Assembly (NCBI RefSeq): GCF_017357225.1
Contig: NZ_CP071604.1
Span: forward strand, 2,049,001 to 2,113,000
From: Rhizobium binae
GTDB taxonomy: Bacteria > Pseudomonadota > Alphaproteobacteria > Rhizobiales > Rhizobiaceae
Reading direction: 5' to 3'
DNA length: 64,000 bases
The notes below the pieces were generated by a model, which saw only the letters and a program-made list of their open reading frames with translations, ran no database searches and was not told the DNA's origin. This document shows, one piece after another, positions 49,631 through 57,734 of this stretch. A program made the translations under genes and the position numbers. How positions within the stretch are numbered: the first letter of the stretch is position 1; each line of letters opens with the position of its first letter.

Positions 49631-49876
49631 TCGCACGGCTGCCAAACCCGAGGAGGTCGCCTTTCGCGATGCGCTTGAGAGCGCACATTCGCCCTAACCC
49701 GATAGGCGAGCGCTCCGTCTCGCAACTCGGTCATAGCCCGGTTTTTCGGCAGTGTCGGCTCACGGTCGAAGCTGCCGTTGGAGCAGGGATCGATTTATAG
49801 GTCCTGAGCCTAGCGGGTGGCCGCCGACGTGCCAATCGCGAAGCCGGCGCTGTCCACCCATCTTGTAGGCATGCCG
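49631..49876. other. Non-coding stretch after the SDR gene
   Basis: No gene, repeat or promoter stands out in this stretch, which runs up to the ntrC-end copy. Confidence 0.5.
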
Positions 49877-49916
49877 CTCGGCCGTTTCTGTTTACAGAAG
49901 CTCCCGCACCGCCTGA
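49877..49916 (+). pseudogene. Second copy of the ntrC 3' end (attachment-like duplication)
   Basis: Bases 49884-49916 encode [10 protein letters not shown] and a stop, exactly the last residues of NtrC (37705-37737). 27 of 33 bases match and all six differences are at third codon positions. The match reaches back to 49877 (Leu-Gly codons) with a single inserted base, then stops. It belongs to no gene. The pattern is that of a gene end left behind when DNA entered at the 3' end of ntrC. No integrase gene is visible nearby. Confidence 0.85.
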
Positions 49917-49928
49917 AAGCAGGCGGTG
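49907..49928 (+). terminator. Perfect hairpin overlapping the orphan ntrC stop
   Basis: CACCGCCTG (49907-49915) and CAGGCGGTG (49920-49928) pair perfectly around AAAG. No T-run follows. It may be the former terminator of the ntrC allele whose end lies here. Confidence 0.5.
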
Positions 49929-50030
49929 GGCTCCTCGTGTCCGCCCACCGCCTCCTCCTCCCAGTATCCGCCGCCACGGTCGGGAACAAAACTAAATCTA
50001 TCCCAGGCCTGCCACGGTTTGTATCTGCGC

Positions 50031-50092
50031 CGGCAAACAAAAGCGCAGTGTCATTTGATGGTCACATAGTATTTGCGGGCTATTGTTTGCCG
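50031..50092. repeat. Inverted repeat CGGCAAACAA / TTGTTTGCCG
   Basis: CGGCAAACAA at 50031-50040 and TTGTTTGCCG at 50083-50092 are exact reverse complements, 42 bp apart, in non-coding DNA. The role is unknown. Confidence 0.6.
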
Positions 50093-50137
50093 CCGGGCAA
50101 ATGTCATTGAAGTTACTGCGGTCGCCGCCACCGCGCC

Positions 50138-50157
50138 TGTGGATAAGCTGTGGATAA
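50138..50157 (+). promoter_or_regulatory. Two DnaA-box consensus sites in tandem
   Basis: TGTGGATAA occurs at 50138-50146 and again at 50149-50157, both perfect matches to the DnaA box (TTATCCACA on the other strand), with an 11-bp repeat that puts them on the same helix face. No replication gene is nearby. They may titrate DnaA, act in regulation or be a remnant of a replicon. Confidence 0.55.
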
Positions 50158-50263
50158 CAGGTGGATGGCATGGCTGGTCAGTGGACGATAAGGTTCTCTG
50201 ATTCATCATGATGTTGCTCATTCGTTCCGCGTGTGGCCATCCACCGTTGCGCCCCGAAATCCG

Positions 50264-50941
50264 CTAGGATGGCAGTTTCACAACATCGGCGTGCTGCAAC
50301 GGTGCGTCTTTGATCCAGGCATATGCGCCCTCAGGACCGGCGCTCGCCATCAGGTTTTCCCCTTGAGGCAGCCGCATCCAGCTCTGGGGTCGAAGTCGCT
50401 CCGTTCCAACGGACAGCTCGCCTTCGAGAACCAGGAGCTCCAATCCACGATGATTCGAAAGTCTGATCGTGGCGCTGCTACCCCACCTTTGAAGATAGAC
50501 CTGCTCATGACTGTCATCGAACAGGATCGTTGCGGTAACGGCATCGTTTTGAAGCCCTGGCTCTCCTTCACCCGGTCTACGCACGATTTGCGCCTCGTCG
50601 CCCTCGCGAAACTGCCAGAGCTTGACGAAGATGGTGCACCCGTCAGCGGATGCGGGCGCATGCGACGTACCCGGCGGATTGCGGAAGTAAGATCCGGCCG
50701 GGAAACGGCCGTGCTCGTCCTCGAATATCCCATCGAGCACCAATATTTCCTCACCGCCCGTGTGGGTATGAGAGGGAAATACGCTGCCTGCGGCATAGCG
50801 GACGATCGATGTCGCCCGAGCCACTTCCTCGCCGACGCGATAAAGCATCCGTCTATCGACCCCGCGAGCCGGACTGGCAACCCAATCCAGTTTCGCGGCG
50901 TGCACGACCGTCGGCTTGGTAAAATCATCATTCAGACGCAT
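50264..50941 (-). CDS. Bicupin protein, ChrR-like cupin domain
   Basis: The 225-residue protein has a first cupin with the metal motif HTHTGGEEILVLDGIFEDE and the later GTSHAPAS, and a second, degenerate cupin (LELLVLEGELSVGTERLRP). The first matches the C-terminal cupin of ChrR anti-sigma factors, but the zinc N-terminal domain of ChrR is absent, and no ECF sigma gene is adjacent. A metal-dependent sensor or dioxygenase-like enzyme is possible. ATG 50941 follows GGAGAAAAACG. Confidence 0.8.
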   Translation of the reverse strand: MRLNDDFTKPTVVHAAKLDWVASPARGVDRRMLYRVGEEVARATSIVRYAAGSVFPSHTHTGGEEILVLDGIFEDEHGRFPAGSYFRNPPGTSHAPASADGCTIFVKLWQFREGDEAQIVRRPGEGEPGLQNDAVTATILFDDSHEQVYLQRWGSSATIRLSNHRGLELLVLEGELSVGTERLRPQSWMRLPQGENLMASAGPEGAYAWIKDAPLQHADVVKLPS

Positions 50942-50956
50942 CGTTTTTCTCCATGG

Positions 50957-51154
50957 TCAGCACCACCGAAACTTGACGCCACCGGACTGCGTCTTTTTGA
51001 AAAGCATTAGCGGTCCTGACGACACCGCCAAAGGGTCCTTTCCGATTCCAAGAACAACAAGCCGGCCTTGAGCCGCGACACCTGGCATGAGTGCCGAAAC
51101 CATCTGGAGGTCTCCGATGGTGGAAATTACGGCCTTCGCACCACCAAGGCGCTT
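50957..51154 (-). pseudogene. Zinc-type alcohol dehydrogenase, C-terminal fragment
   Basis: In minus-strand frame the 65 residues before TGA 50957-50959 read KRLGGAKAVISTIGDLQMVS and MPGVAAQGRLVVLGIGKDP, the Rossmann-fold part of medium-chain alcohol dehydrogenases. The N-terminal two thirds are missing and the end differs from the family. It is a truncated remnant. Confidence 0.65.
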
Positions 51155-51186
51155 CAGACATTCTACTGCGTTTGCTTGGCCGTATC

Positions 51187-51311
51187 ATCGCCGGCTTGAA
51201 TAAACTCGCGTATCAGGCGCGCGAGGAGTTCATGGTCGAGCGACACCGACGTTCTTCGTCAACGGCAAGAAGTTTACCGGGGCACAACCGGTCGAGGAAA
51301 TGAGAGCCGAT
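51187..51311 (+). pseudogene. DsbA-family thioredoxin-like fragment with a frameshift
   Basis: LNKLAYQAREEFMVE (from 51196) continues after a one-base shift near 51241 as ATPTFFVNGKKFTGAQPVEE. The TPTFFVNG motif is the cis-Pro loop region of DsbA-like oxidoreductases. Only this C-terminal piece is present. Confidence 0.65.
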
Positions 51312-51492
51312 ATCGGGGGGCAGCAAAACCGCATTCAGCGTCTTTCTCGGGGCTGGTTTAAACAGCTTGTTGCGCCGAGGCTCGCATATCGTCGTTCACG
51401 CCATAGATTAAGCCGATCGGTCGTTGATCGATGGTGTGATGTCGAGGCCGGTGACCGGCCGGCACATGTTCATAATTTGCGGGAGCTGCATG

Positions 51493-52482
51493 ATGGAATA
51501 TCGTCGTTTGGGAAAGTCGGGCCTGCAGGTGAGCGAGTTCTCCTTCGGCTCATGGGTCACTTTCGGCAAGCAGGTGAACGGCGGCGACGCCGTCGACCTC
51601 ATGAGGCTTGCCTATGATAATGGGGTGAACTTCTTCGACAATGCCGAAGGCTATGAAAGCGGCAAGTCCGAGCTCGTTATGGGCGAGGCGCTGAAGTCGC
51701 TCGGTTGGAGCCGCGACAGCTTCGTCGTCTCCAGCAAGGTGTTCTGGGGAGGCCAGAAGCCGACGCAGCGCGGCCTGTCGCGCAAGCACGTGACCGACGC
51801 CTGCCACGCGGCGTTGAAACGTCTTCAGGTCGACTATCTCGACCTCTACTTCTGCCATCGCCCTGATATCGATACGCCGATCGAGGAAACGGTCCGGGCG
51901 ATGCACGATCTGGTCGCCCAGGGCAAGGTGCTCTATTGGGGAACATCGGAATGGTCGGCGCAGCAGCTGACCGAAGCCTATGCCGTGGCCCGGGACCTGC
52001 GCATCACGCCGCCGACGATGGAGCAGCCGCAATACAACATCTTCGAGCGCCAGAAGGTCGAATCCGATTATCTCCCGCTCTATGACCTCATCGGTCTAGG
52101 CACTACCATCTGGTCGCCGCTCGCCTCGGGCGTCCTGACCGGCAAATACAATAACGGCGTGCCGGCCGACAGCCGCATGAACTTGCCCGGCTATGAATGG
52201 CTGAAGGAGAAGTGGTCGAGCGACGCCGGCCGCGCCCAGCTCCAAAAGGTCAGTCAGATCGCCAAGCTCGCCGACGAGATCGGCCTGTCGATCACCCATC
52301 TCGCCCTTCTGTGGTGCCTCGCCAATCAGAACGTCTCCACCGTCATTCTCGGCGCCTCGCGCGCCAGCCAGCTGCAGGACAATCTCGCGGCCCTCTCGCA
52401 CCGGCACAAGATGACGCCTGAGGTGATGGAGCGGGTCGATACGATCGCCGGAAACAAGCCGGAAGGTCCACGACGTTTCTGA
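51493..52482 (+). CDS. Aldo/keto reductase (potassium-channel-beta-like)
   Basis: The 329-residue TIM barrel has YRRLGKSGLQVSEFSFGSW, the catalytic-Tyr block NFFDNAEGYESGKSELVMG, VDYLDLYFCHRPD and the NADP-binding GASRASQLQDNL near the end. It reduces carbonyl compounds with NADPH; relatives are voltage-gated potassium-channel beta subunits. ATG 51493 is preferred (GGGAGCTGCATG before it); ATG 51490 is three bases earlier. The neighbouring upstream DNA is full of gene remnants. Confidence 0.9.
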   Translation: MEYRRLGKSGLQVSEFSFGSWVTFGKQVNGGDAVDLMRLAYDNGVNFFDNAEGYESGKSELVMGEALKSLGWSRDSFVVSSKVFWGGQKPTQRGLSRKHVTDACHAALKRLQVDYLDLYFCHRPDIDTPIEETVRAMHDLVAQGKVLYWGTSEWSAQQLTEAYAVARDLRITPPTMEQPQYNIFERQKVESDYLPLYDLIGLGTTIWSPLASGVLTGKYNNGVPADSRMNLPGYEWLKEKWSSDAGRAQLQKVSQIAKLADEIGLSITHLALLWCLANQNVSTVILGASRASQLQDNLAALSHRHKMTPEVMERVDTIAGNKPEGPRRF

Positions 52483-52698
52483 CGCATGTCGCGCAAAAGT
52501 GTCCGAGGCGAGACACTGCCGGAGCTTGACAACGTGAGAAGGCGCGTTGCATTTTCGCCACAATGCGTTGCTTAAAGGTCACGCAGGGTTTTGGACATTT
52601 CGCTCCCGATCGACTCGTTTCGACGCTGGCTTTTTTGAGCCGGCGTTGTTTGGTTTCGATCGAGGGCGGGGCGGCGGTGCCGCCTGAAGAGAGGCTGA

Positions 52699-54966
52699 AT
52701 GACGCAGGATGGGGTAGCGCCGGCGGCGGCGGGCGAGGCGGTGACGACGGTGACCGATCGCCGCGCCCTTTTTGCCGTGCCTGGCCTCGTGCTCGCCGGC
52801 GGTGCGCTTCTCTGCGCCACGATCACGCTTTTCATACTGCTTGGCTTGACGCCGATCGCGCCGACCTCGCACGTTGTCATTACCTCGGTGATCGTCAACT
52901 CCTTCTTCGTGCTGACGCTGCTCGCCCTGATCGGCCGCGAGGTGGCAAGGCTGCTCAAGGCCCGCACCCGGGGCAGGGCGGCCGCGCGGCTTCATATCCG
53001 CATCGTCGTGCTCTTCTCGATCGTCGCGATCACGCCGGCGATCCTGGTCGCCATCTTTGCCAGTATCACGCTGAATGCCGGCCTCGACCGCTGGTTTGCG
53101 CTGCGCACCCAGTCGATCGTCAGTTCATCGCGCAATATCGGCCAGGCCTATATGATGGAAAATGCCAGCTACCTGCAGGGGCAGACGGTTTCCATGGCCA
53201 ACGACCTGGAGCGCAACCGTGCGCTCTACAGTCTCGACAGGACGGGATTCGCCGAGTTGATGACGCGCCAGGCGAGGGGCCGCGGCCTGCTCGGCGCCTT
53301 CCTCGTCGAGCGCGACGGTTCGGTGATCGTTCAGGCCGACATCACCACCGAAAAGCCGCTGCCGGCAATTCCGCAGGACGCACTGGAAAAGGCGGCGGCG
53401 GGCCAGCCGACGCTGATCCCGCCTGGTGTCACCAACCTCGTCGGCGCCATCATCAAGCTCGACGCCATCCAGGGCACCTTCCTCTACACGGTGCGCGCCG
53501 TCGATCCCAAGGTCATGGGCGCCATGCGCATGATGGAGGAGAACGCCACCGAATACCGTTCGATGGAGGCGAATCGCTTCTCGCTGCAAATCGCCTTTGC
53601 CGTTCTCTACATCGGCTTTGCGCTGATCGTGCTCTTGGCAGCGATCTGGACCGCTATTGCCGTCGCCGACCGCATCGTCCGGCCGATCCGGCTGCTGATC
53701 ACTGCGGCCGACAGTGTTGCCTCTGGCAATATGGATATCGTCGTGCCGGTGCATGCCGTCGATGGCGACGTCGCCAATTTGTCGCGCACATTCAACAAGA
53801 TGATTTCGGAAATCCGCACTCAGCGCGACGAGATCCTCGAAGCCAAGGACGAGGTTGACGACCGCCGCCGTTTCATCGAAGCCGTGCTGGCGGGCGTGAC
53901 CGCCGCCGTCATCGGCGTCGAGCAGGATCGCCGCATCGCCATTGTCAACAGTTCGGCTGAAACGCTGATGTCGCTGCCGGCCGACGCGATGCTTGGCAGG
54001 CGGTTGGCCGATATCGCCCCCGAGGTCGACCAAGTGCTGACCGAGGCGGCCGTGCGTCATCGCGGCGACTTCCGCAAGCAGATCGCGCTGGTGCGCGGCG
54101 GTACGGTGAGGACGCTGAGCGTCCAGGTTACCCGCGAGGAAGTGCGCGACATGAGCGAATCCTATGTGATCACGCTCGACGACATCACCGACCTCGTCAT
54201 CGCTCAGCGTTCGACCGCCTGGGGCGACGTGGCGCGGCGCATCGCCCATGAGATCAAGAACCCGCTGACGCCGATCCAGCTGTCCGCGGAGCGCATCCAG
54301 CGCCGCTACGGCAAACAGATCGCCCAGGACGACCGCACCGTCTTCGACCAGTGCACGGACACGATCATCCGCCAGGTCGGCGATATCGGCCGCATGGTCG
54401 ACGAGTTCTCCGCCTTTGCCCGCATGCCGAAGCCGACCAAGGAGCCGAGCGATCTGCGCGATATCCTCCGCGACGCGATCTTCCTGCGCGAGATGGGCAA
54501 CCAGCATGTCGCCTTCCAGCAGGATTTCGGGGACCAGCCGCTGGAGGGTCTGTTCGACAGCCGCATGCTCGGCCAGGCCTTTGGAAATCTCATCAAGAAT
54601 GCCGTGGAAGCGATCGAGGCGGTTCCGAGCGACGAACGCGACGAGCGCAAGATTCTCGTCCGCGCCGCTCTCGATGCCGCCCGCGACCGCTTCACCGTCG
54701 ACGTGATCGACAACGGCCGCGGCCTGCCGGTCGAGAACCGTCACAGCATTCTGGAGCCCTATATGACGATGCGCGAGAAGGGCACCGGCCTTGGCCTCGC
54801 CATCGTCAAGAAGATCATCGAGGAACATGGCGGGCAGCTCGAGCTGCACGATGCGCCCGCCGATTTTGACCGGGGAAGAGGGGCCATGATCCGCGTGCAT
54901 CTGCCACGCCTGGATCCGACGCCTGCTCCCGCAGCCAATGACAAGGAAAGCGTTTATGGCCTCTGA
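52699..54966 (+). CDS. ntrY: Nitrogen regulation sensor kinase NtrY
   Basis: The 755-residue membrane kinase has helices near residues 27-48, 57-79, 97-119 and 301-322, a periplasmic sensor region, HAMP (RPIRLLITAADSVASGN), a PAS domain, the H-box [20 protein letters not shown] and the ATPase GTGLGLAIVKKIIEEHGG. With NtrX it responds to nitrogen and redox state. ATG 52699 follows AAGAGAGGCTGA. Unusually it is not next to ntrC here. It overlaps ntrX by 11 bases. Confidence 0.96.
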   Translation: MTQDGVAPAAAGEAVTTVTDRRALFAVPGLVLAGGALLCATITLFILLGLTPIAPTSHVVITSVIVNSFFVLTLLALIGREVARLLKARTRGRAAARLHIRIVVLFSIVAITPAILVAIFASITLNAGLDRWFALRTQSIVSSSRNIGQAYMMENASYLQGQTVSMANDLERNRALYSLDRTGFAELMTRQARGRGLLGAFLVERDGSVIVQADITTEKPLPAIPQDALEKAAAGQPTLIPPGVTNLVGAIIKLDAIQGTFLYTVRAVDPKVMGAMRMMEENATEYRSMEANRFSLQIAFAVLYIGFALIVLLAAIWTAIAVADRIVRPIRLLITAADSVASGNMDIVVPVHAVDGDVANLSRTFNKMISEIRTQRDEILEAKDEVDDRRRFIEAVLAGVTAAVIGVEQDRRIAIVNSSAETLMSLPADAMLGRRLADIAPEVDQVLTEAAVRHRGDFRKQIALVRGGTVRTLSVQVTREEVRDMSESYVITLDDITDLVIAQRSTAWGDVARRIAHEIKNPLTPIQLSAERIQRRYGKQIAQDDRTVFDQCTDTIIRQVGDIGRMVDEFSAFARMPKPTKEPSDLRDILRDAIFLREMGNQHVAFQQDFGDQPLEGLFDSRMLGQAFGNLIKNAVEAIEAVPSDERDERKILVRAALDAARDRFTVDVIDNGRGLPVENRHSILEPYMTMREKGTGLGLAIVKKIIEEHGGQLELHDAPADFDRGRGAMIRVHLPRLDPTPAPAANDKESVYGL

Positions 54967-56320
54967 TATTCTCGTCGTCGATGACGAGCACGATATTCGC
55001 GAGATCGTTTCCGGCATTCTCTCCGACGAGGGACACGAGACACGTACGGCCCATGACAGCGACAGCGCGCTGGCGGCGATTTCTGACCGCGTGCCGCGGC
55101 TGATCTTCCTCGATATCTGGATGCAGGGCAGCAAGCTCGACGGCCTGTCGCTGCTCGACGAGATCAAGACCCGCCATCCGGATCTGCCGGTCGTGATGAT
55201 CTCGGGCCACGGCAACATCGAAACCGCGGTTTCGGCGATCAAGCGCGGCGCTTTCGATTTCATCGAGAAGCCTTTCAAGGCCGACCGGTTGATACTGATT
55301 GCCGAACGGGCACTCGAAAATTCGAAGCTGAAGCGCGAGGTTTCCGAGCTGAAGCGGCGCACCGGCGATGCCTTGGAACTGATCGGCACGTCGGTTGCCG
55401 TCTCGCAGCTGCGCCAGACGATCGAGAAGGTCTCGCCGACCAACAGCCGCATCATGATTCTCGGCGCATCGGGATCCGGCAAGGAGCTGGTGGCGCGGAT
55501 GATCCACAAGAAGTCGGCGCGCGCCAACGGCCCCTTCGTCGCCCTGAACGCCGCCAATATCACGCCCGATCGCATGGAAGTGGCGCTGTTCGGCACCGAA
55601 GGTACGCCGGGCCAGGCGCGCAAGATCGGCGCGCTGGAAGAGGCGCATCGCGGCATCCTCTATCTCGACGAGGTCGGCGAGATGCCGCGCGAGACGCAGA
55701 ACAAGATCCTGCGCGTCCTGGTCGACCAGCAGTTCGAGCGGGTCGGCGGCTCCAAGCGCGTCAAGGTCGATGTCCGCATCATCTCTTCGACCGCCTACAA
55801 TCTCGAAAGCCGCATCGCCGAAGGCTGGTTCCGTGAGGATCTCTATCATCGCCTCGCCGTCGTGCCGGTGCGCGTGCCGGCGCTTGCCGAGCGGCGCGAG
55901 GATATTCCTTTCCTCGTCGATCAGCTGATGCGCCAGATCTCCGAACAGGCCGGCATCCGGCCACGCCGGATCGGCGACGACGCCATGGCGGTGCTGCAGG
56001 CGCATGACTGGCCGGGCAATATCCGCCAGCTGCGCAACAATATCGAGCGGCTGATGATCCTAGCCCGCACCGACGGCCCGGATGCGCCGATCACCGCCGA
56101 CATGCTGCCGACCGACCTCGGCGACATGCTGCCGAAGGTTTCCGCAAAGAACGACTATCACATCATGACGCTGCCGCTGCGCGAAGCCCGCGAAATGTTC
56201 GAGAAGGATTATCTGATCGCCCAGATCAACCGCTTTGGCGGCAATATCTCGCGCACCGCCGAATTCGTCGGCATGGAGCGTTCGGCGCTGCACCGCAAGC
56301 TGAAGTCGCTCGGCGTTTAG
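54956..56320 (+). CDS. ntrX: Nitrogen regulation response regulator NtrX
   Basis: The 454-residue protein has a receiver (DILVVDDEHDIRE; phospho-Asp 53 in IFLDIWMQGS), an AAA+ domain (GASGSGKELVARM) and a Fis-type HTH (NISRTAEFVGMERSALHRKL). In place of the sigma-54 contact loop GAFTGA the sequence reads GTEGTPGQARKIGALEE, so it cannot be a normal sigma-54 activator; this is known for alphaproteobacterial NtrX. ATG 54956 overlaps the ntrY end; an in-frame start at 54938 is possible. Confidence 0.96.
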   Translation: MASDILVVDDEHDIREIVSGILSDEGHETRTAHDSDSALAAISDRVPRLIFLDIWMQGSKLDGLSLLDEIKTRHPDLPVVMISGHGNIETAVSAIKRGAFDFIEKPFKADRLILIAERALENSKLKREVSELKRRTGDALELIGTSVAVSQLRQTIEKVSPTNSRIMILGASGSGKELVARMIHKKSARANGPFVALNAANITPDRMEVALFGTEGTPGQARKIGALEEAHRGILYLDEVGEMPRETQNKILRVLVDQQFERVGGSKRVKVDVRIISSTAYNLESRIAEGWFREDLYHRLAVVPVRVPALAERREDIPFLVDQLMRQISEQAGIRPRRIGDDAMAVLQAHDWPGNIRQLRNNIERLMILARTDGPDAPITADMLPTDLGDMLPKVSAKNDYHIMTLPLREAREMFEKDYLIAQINRFGGNISRTAEFVGMERSALHRKLKSLGV

Positions 56321-56388
56321 AGCATGATGCCGTAGTCTCAGCGGTTATCGGGCAACATGACGCTCCACTTTTTGATCACGCTGCTGCG
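56320..56388. repeat. RIME-like element fragment after ntrX
   Basis: AGAGCATGATGCCG at 56320 has the same beginning as the element at 3678, and a degenerate reverse partner ends near GACGCTC (56380-56386). It is probably a decayed copy of the same repeat. Confidence 0.45.
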
Positions 56389-56439
56389 GCCAGGGCCGCG
56401 CCGCATCCCTCTACCGCCTCCCGGAAGATCAGGTTTCCC

Positions 56440-57303
56440 ATGCCGAGAATCGCCTATGTGAACGGCCGTTACGTCAAGCATTCCGATGCGAGCGTCCATA
56501 TCGAGGACCGGGGCTATCAGTTCGCCGACGGCGTCTACGAGGTCTGCGAGGTCCGCCACGGCTATATCGTCGACCTCACACGCCATCTGAACCGTCTCGA
56601 CCGGTCGCTCGGTGAGCTCCGCATCGGCTGGCCGATGAGCCGGGCGGCGCTGACGCAGGTCATTCGAGAGACCCTGCGCCGCAACCACGTCCGCAACGGG
56701 CTTTTCTACCTGCAGGTGACGCGCGGAGTCGCGCGTCGCGATCATGTCTTCCCGGCCGAGGGCACGCCGCCGTCGCTTGTCATCACCGCCAAGAGCACCG
56801 ATCCCAAGATCATCGCCGCCAAGAATGCAAACGGCATCAAGGCGATCACCGTTGCCGACAACCGTTGGGATCGCGTCGACATCAAGTCTGTCGGCCTGCT
56901 GCCCAATGCCATGGCCCGCCAGCAGGCCAAGGAAGCCGGCGCCCAGGAGGCGATCTATGTCGATGCCCACGGCATGGTGAAGGAAGGGGCGGCGACCAAT
57001 GTCTGGATCGTCGATAAGGACGGAATGCTGGTGACGCGGCCCGCCGAACACGGCATCCTGCGCGGCATTACCCGCGCCACCTTGATCGATGTCGCAGGCC
57101 GGCTGGGTCTGAAGATCGCCGAGCGGAATTTCTCGGTATCAGAGATGCTCGCGGCCCGCGAGGTTTTCCTGACGGCAGCCACAAGCATCTGTTTTCCGGT
57201 GGTTTCCGTCGATGGCCAGGCCATTGCCAACGGTCATCCCGGCAGCGTCTCGCAGAAAATCCGCGAGGCCTTTTTCGACGTTGCGGAAAAGATTGCGATT
57301 TGA
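56440..57303 (+). CDS. dat: D-amino-acid transaminase (class IV)
   Basis: The 287-residue class IV aminotransferase has YVNGRYVKHSDASVHIEDRG, GYQFADGVYEVCEV, the PLP-Lys region in DIKSVGLLPNAMARQQA and EGAATNVWIVDKDG. It makes or consumes D-alanine and D-glutamate for cell-wall synthesis. Members of this position in rhizobia are annotated as Dat, although a branched-chain role cannot be excluded from sequence. It lies between ntrX and hfq as in related genomes. Confidence 0.88.
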   Translation: MPRIAYVNGRYVKHSDASVHIEDRGYQFADGVYEVCEVRHGYIVDLTRHLNRLDRSLGELRIGWPMSRAALTQVIRETLRRNHVRNGLFYLQVTRGVARRDHVFPAEGTPPSLVITAKSTDPKIIAAKNANGIKAITVADNRWDRVDIKSVGLLPNAMARQQAKEAGAQEAIYVDAHGMVKEGAATNVWIVDKDGMLVTRPAEHGILRGITRATLIDVAGRLGLKIAERNFSVSEMLAAREVFLTAATSICFPVVSVDGQAIANGHPGSVSQKIREAFFDVAEKIAI

Positions 57304-57414
57304 TACCAAGATTTGCTGGACAGGTGGAATGAGGGTGCCGCCGGTCTTGCATGGAGAGGTTGATTAATATTCTACCGGCCAGATCAGGTCGGCAATAAAG
57401 AAAGAAGCGGCGCG

Positions 57415-57657
57415 ATGGCGGAACGTTCTCAGAATCTGCAGGACTTATTTCTCAATACTGTTCGCAAGCAAAAGATTTCCCTGACAATCTTTTTGATCAA
57501 CGGCGTGAAACTCACGGGCGTTGTTACGTCTTTCGACAATTTCTGTGTTCTTCTTCGCCGTGACGGCCATTCGCAGCTGGTGTATAAGCATGCGATCTCG
57601 ACAATCATGCCGGGTCAGCCGATGCAGATGTTCGAGAGTGAAGAAGCCGCGTCCTAA
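57415..57657 (+). CDS. hfq: RNA chaperone Hfq
   Basis: The 80-residue protein has the Sm1 motif region ([20 protein letters not shown]) and the Sm2 motif [10 protein letters not shown] with a short Glu-rich tail. It binds small RNAs and mRNAs as a hexamer and in rhizobia affects nif and stress genes. ATG 57415 follows AGAAGCGGCGCG. hflX follows within 80 bp. Confidence 0.96.
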
Positions 57658-57734
57658 CAGGATCTGCCCTCATTTCGACACGCGATACCAAGAACGATTC
57701 GATTATCCCTGAGGCCGCCAAGCACAGGGACGAT

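Noticed and set aside
49810..50110. Short open frames between the SDR and cupin genes
   Set aside because: They cross the ntrC-end copy and hairpin, are rich in Arg/Pro, and have no ribosome site.
53125..55656. 843-codon minus-strand open frame opposite ntrY and ntrX
   Set aside because: ntrY and ntrX on the plus strand have full family motifs; the reverse frame has none.
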